Source: an uncultured Paraburkholderia sp. (GTDB taxonomy: Bacteria > Pseudomonadota > Gammaproteobacteria > Burkholderiales > Burkholderiaceae). Taken from it: 7,732 nucleotides of DNA. The first letter of the stretch is position 1. The number at the start of each line of letters is the position of its first letter. Both the position numbers and the translations under genes were made by a program. Below the pieces are notes generated by a model that was not told where the DNA came from, ran no database searches, and saw nothing but the letters and a program-made list of their open reading frames with translations. Where the stretch lies: assembly GCA_937917025.1 (NCBI GenBank), contig CALFSF010000277.1, positions 1 through 7,732 on the forward strand, in the 5' to 3' direction. Shown in pieces: positions 6,995 to 7,732 of the stretch.

Positions 6995-7492
6995 TCATGC
7001 GCGTGCTCGCGGGGCGCGCGCGACTATCAGCGCGTCGACGGCGCAGGCGGGCTGTCCGTGTGGGCGGGCAATAAACGGATTGATGTCGATCGACTCGATC
7101 GTGTCCGCGTTCGCCGCCGCGAAGCGCGACAACGCGGCGAGCGCTTCGGCGATCGCGTCGACGTCGACGGCGGGTTGACCGCGCACACCGCCGAGCACCG
7201 GCCAGCCGCGAATCTCGCGGATCATCCGGTGAGCTTCCGCGAGGTCGAACGGCGCGCGCCGGAACGTCACGTCCTTTAGCACTTCGACGAGAATCCCGCC
7301 GAGGCCGAACATCACGACCGGGCCGAACACCGGATCGCGCGTCACGCCCAGGATGCATTCGACGCCATTTCCGATCATCGGCGCGATGAGCGCGCCGTCG
7401 ATCCGCGCGCCGGGTACGGCACGCGCGGCGTTCTGCGTGATGCGTGCGAACGCGGCGCGCACCGCTGCCTCATCGGCGAGGTGAAGCGCGAC
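6995..7492 (-). pseudogene. C-terminal remnant of an acyl-CoA synthetase (ATP-grasp, NDP-forming type)
   Basis: About 165 codons match the C-terminal part of an ATP-grasp domain of the acetate--CoA ligase/acyl-CoA synthetase (NDP-forming) family. Visible segments are VALHLADEAAVRAAF at the start, then LIAPMIGNGVECILGVTRDP, FGPVVMFGLGGILVEVLKDV, and near the end IESIDINPFI. Full proteins of this family have about 700 residues, with CoA-binding and ligase domains first. Those domains, and the first part of the ATP-grasp domain, are absent. Upstream of VALHL, where HK(T/S)xxGG is expected, the frame instead enters sequence whose opposite strand encodes a thiolase. The frame stays open to an ATG at 7717, giving a 240-codon ORF, but its first 75 codons are the antisense of the thiolase and no Shine-Dalgarno sequence precedes that ATG. 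I therefore treat it as a broken gene, upstream of and in line with the acyl-CoA dehydrogenase. Confidence 0.85.
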
Positions 7493-7500
7493 GGCATTCC
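7484..7500. other. Head-to-head junction of two truncated genes
   Basis: Left of this point the minus strand encodes the acyl-CoA synthetase; right of it the plus strand encodes a thiolase. The last synthetase codon I can accept is the GTC (Val) at 7492-7490. The first thiolase codons I can accept are GGC ATT CCG CGC from 7493. The surrounding GCGCGACGGC (7486-7495) could be microhomology shared by the two parents, so the exact base is uncertain by several positions. No insertion sequence, inverted repeat or target-site duplication is visible here. Confidence 0.75.
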
Positions 7501-7732
7501 GCGCCAGGACACGACGCTCGAAAAACTCGCGAAGCTGCCGCCGGCGTTCGATCGCACGAGCGGACAGGGCACGCTCAGCGCCGGCAACTCGTCGCCGCTG
7601 ACCGACGGCGCGGCGGCGATCTGGGTCGGCTCGCGCGGCGGCATCGGCCAGCTGCCGGCGTCGATCCCGCGCGTGCGGCTGATCGACTGGGAAATCGCCG
7701 CGATCGACTTTCGTCATGAAGGGCTGCTGATG
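7493..7732 (+). pseudogene. Thiolase (acetyl-CoA acyltransferase) internal fragment, 5'-truncated and cut by the right edge
   Basis: The plus-strand frame reads GIPRQDTTLEKLAKLPPAFD, then a short Gly/Ser stretch, then AGNSSPLTDGAAAIWVGS, and it is still open at the window end. LxKLPPAFD followed by (A/S)GNSSPLTDGAAA is the signature of thiolases around the middle of the roughly 400-430-residue chain, and EGLLM at the end fits the region before the catalytic His motif. About 80 codons are present. The N-terminal half, including the nucleophilic cysteine, is missing, because the sequence immediately upstream is the antiparallel synthetase remnant. The frame is open for some distance to the left but not thiolase-like. 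The C-terminal half may be intact beyond 7732. Without its N-terminus it should not be an active thiolase. In beta-oxidation a thiolase cleaves 3-ketoacyl-CoA to acetyl-CoA, which would fit the neighbouring dehydrogenase and ligase. Confidence 0.8.

Noticed and set aside
7493..7717. The first 75 codons of the 240-codon minus-strand frame as a genuine N-terminus of the acyl-CoA synthetase
   Set aside because: The opposite strand is an unmistakable thiolase signature, the minus-strand translation is Arg-rich and unlike the family, and no Shine-Dalgarno sequence precedes the ATG at 7717.

Overview
The window looks like chromosomal DNA of a betaproteobacterium of the Burkholderia/Paraburkholderia/Caballeronia group. 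The evidence is its high GC content, codon use dominated by G or C at third positions, a Burkholderiales-type trimeric porin, and an ACS-type MFS transporter of the sort common in that group. This placement is inferred from gene character, not from a database match.

Layout from left to right. Bases 1-9 hold the first three codons of a minus-strand gene that leaves the window, preceded by a strong Shine-Dalgarno sequence. A minus-strand gene (90-1475) and a plus-strand gene (1721-3022) are divergent and both encode DUF1254/DUF1214 proteins; they share a 245-bp intergenic region. The plus-strand gene converges on a minus-strand series, with a strong hairpin terminator at 3038-3074 between them. 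In transcription order that series runs from right to left: a truncated ATP-grasp-type acyl-CoA synthetase (6995-7492), an acyl-CoA dehydrogenase (5779-6963), an outer-membrane porin (4481-5704) and an inner-membrane MFS permease (3101-4444). At the right edge the plus strand carries an internal piece of a thiolase (7493-7732) that runs out of the window.

Read together, the porin and MFS permease could bring a small organic acid across the two membranes. The CoA ligase, acyl-CoA dehydrogenase and thiolase are the standard steps of acyl-CoA activation and beta-oxidation. The substrate cannot be read from the sequence, no regulator lies inside the window, and the DUF1254/DUF1214 proteins have no function I can assign.

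The most notable point is at about 7490-7496. The minus-strand acyl-CoA synthetase is recognisable only leftward of this point and the plus-strand thiolase only rightward of it. Both genes have lost their 5' portions and are joined head to head. This is either a genuine deletion or inversion breakpoint or an assembly chimera. I see no CRISPR array, tRNA, rRNA, insertion sequence or phage gene, and no convincing undescribed system. No gene-free stretch exceeds 300 bases.
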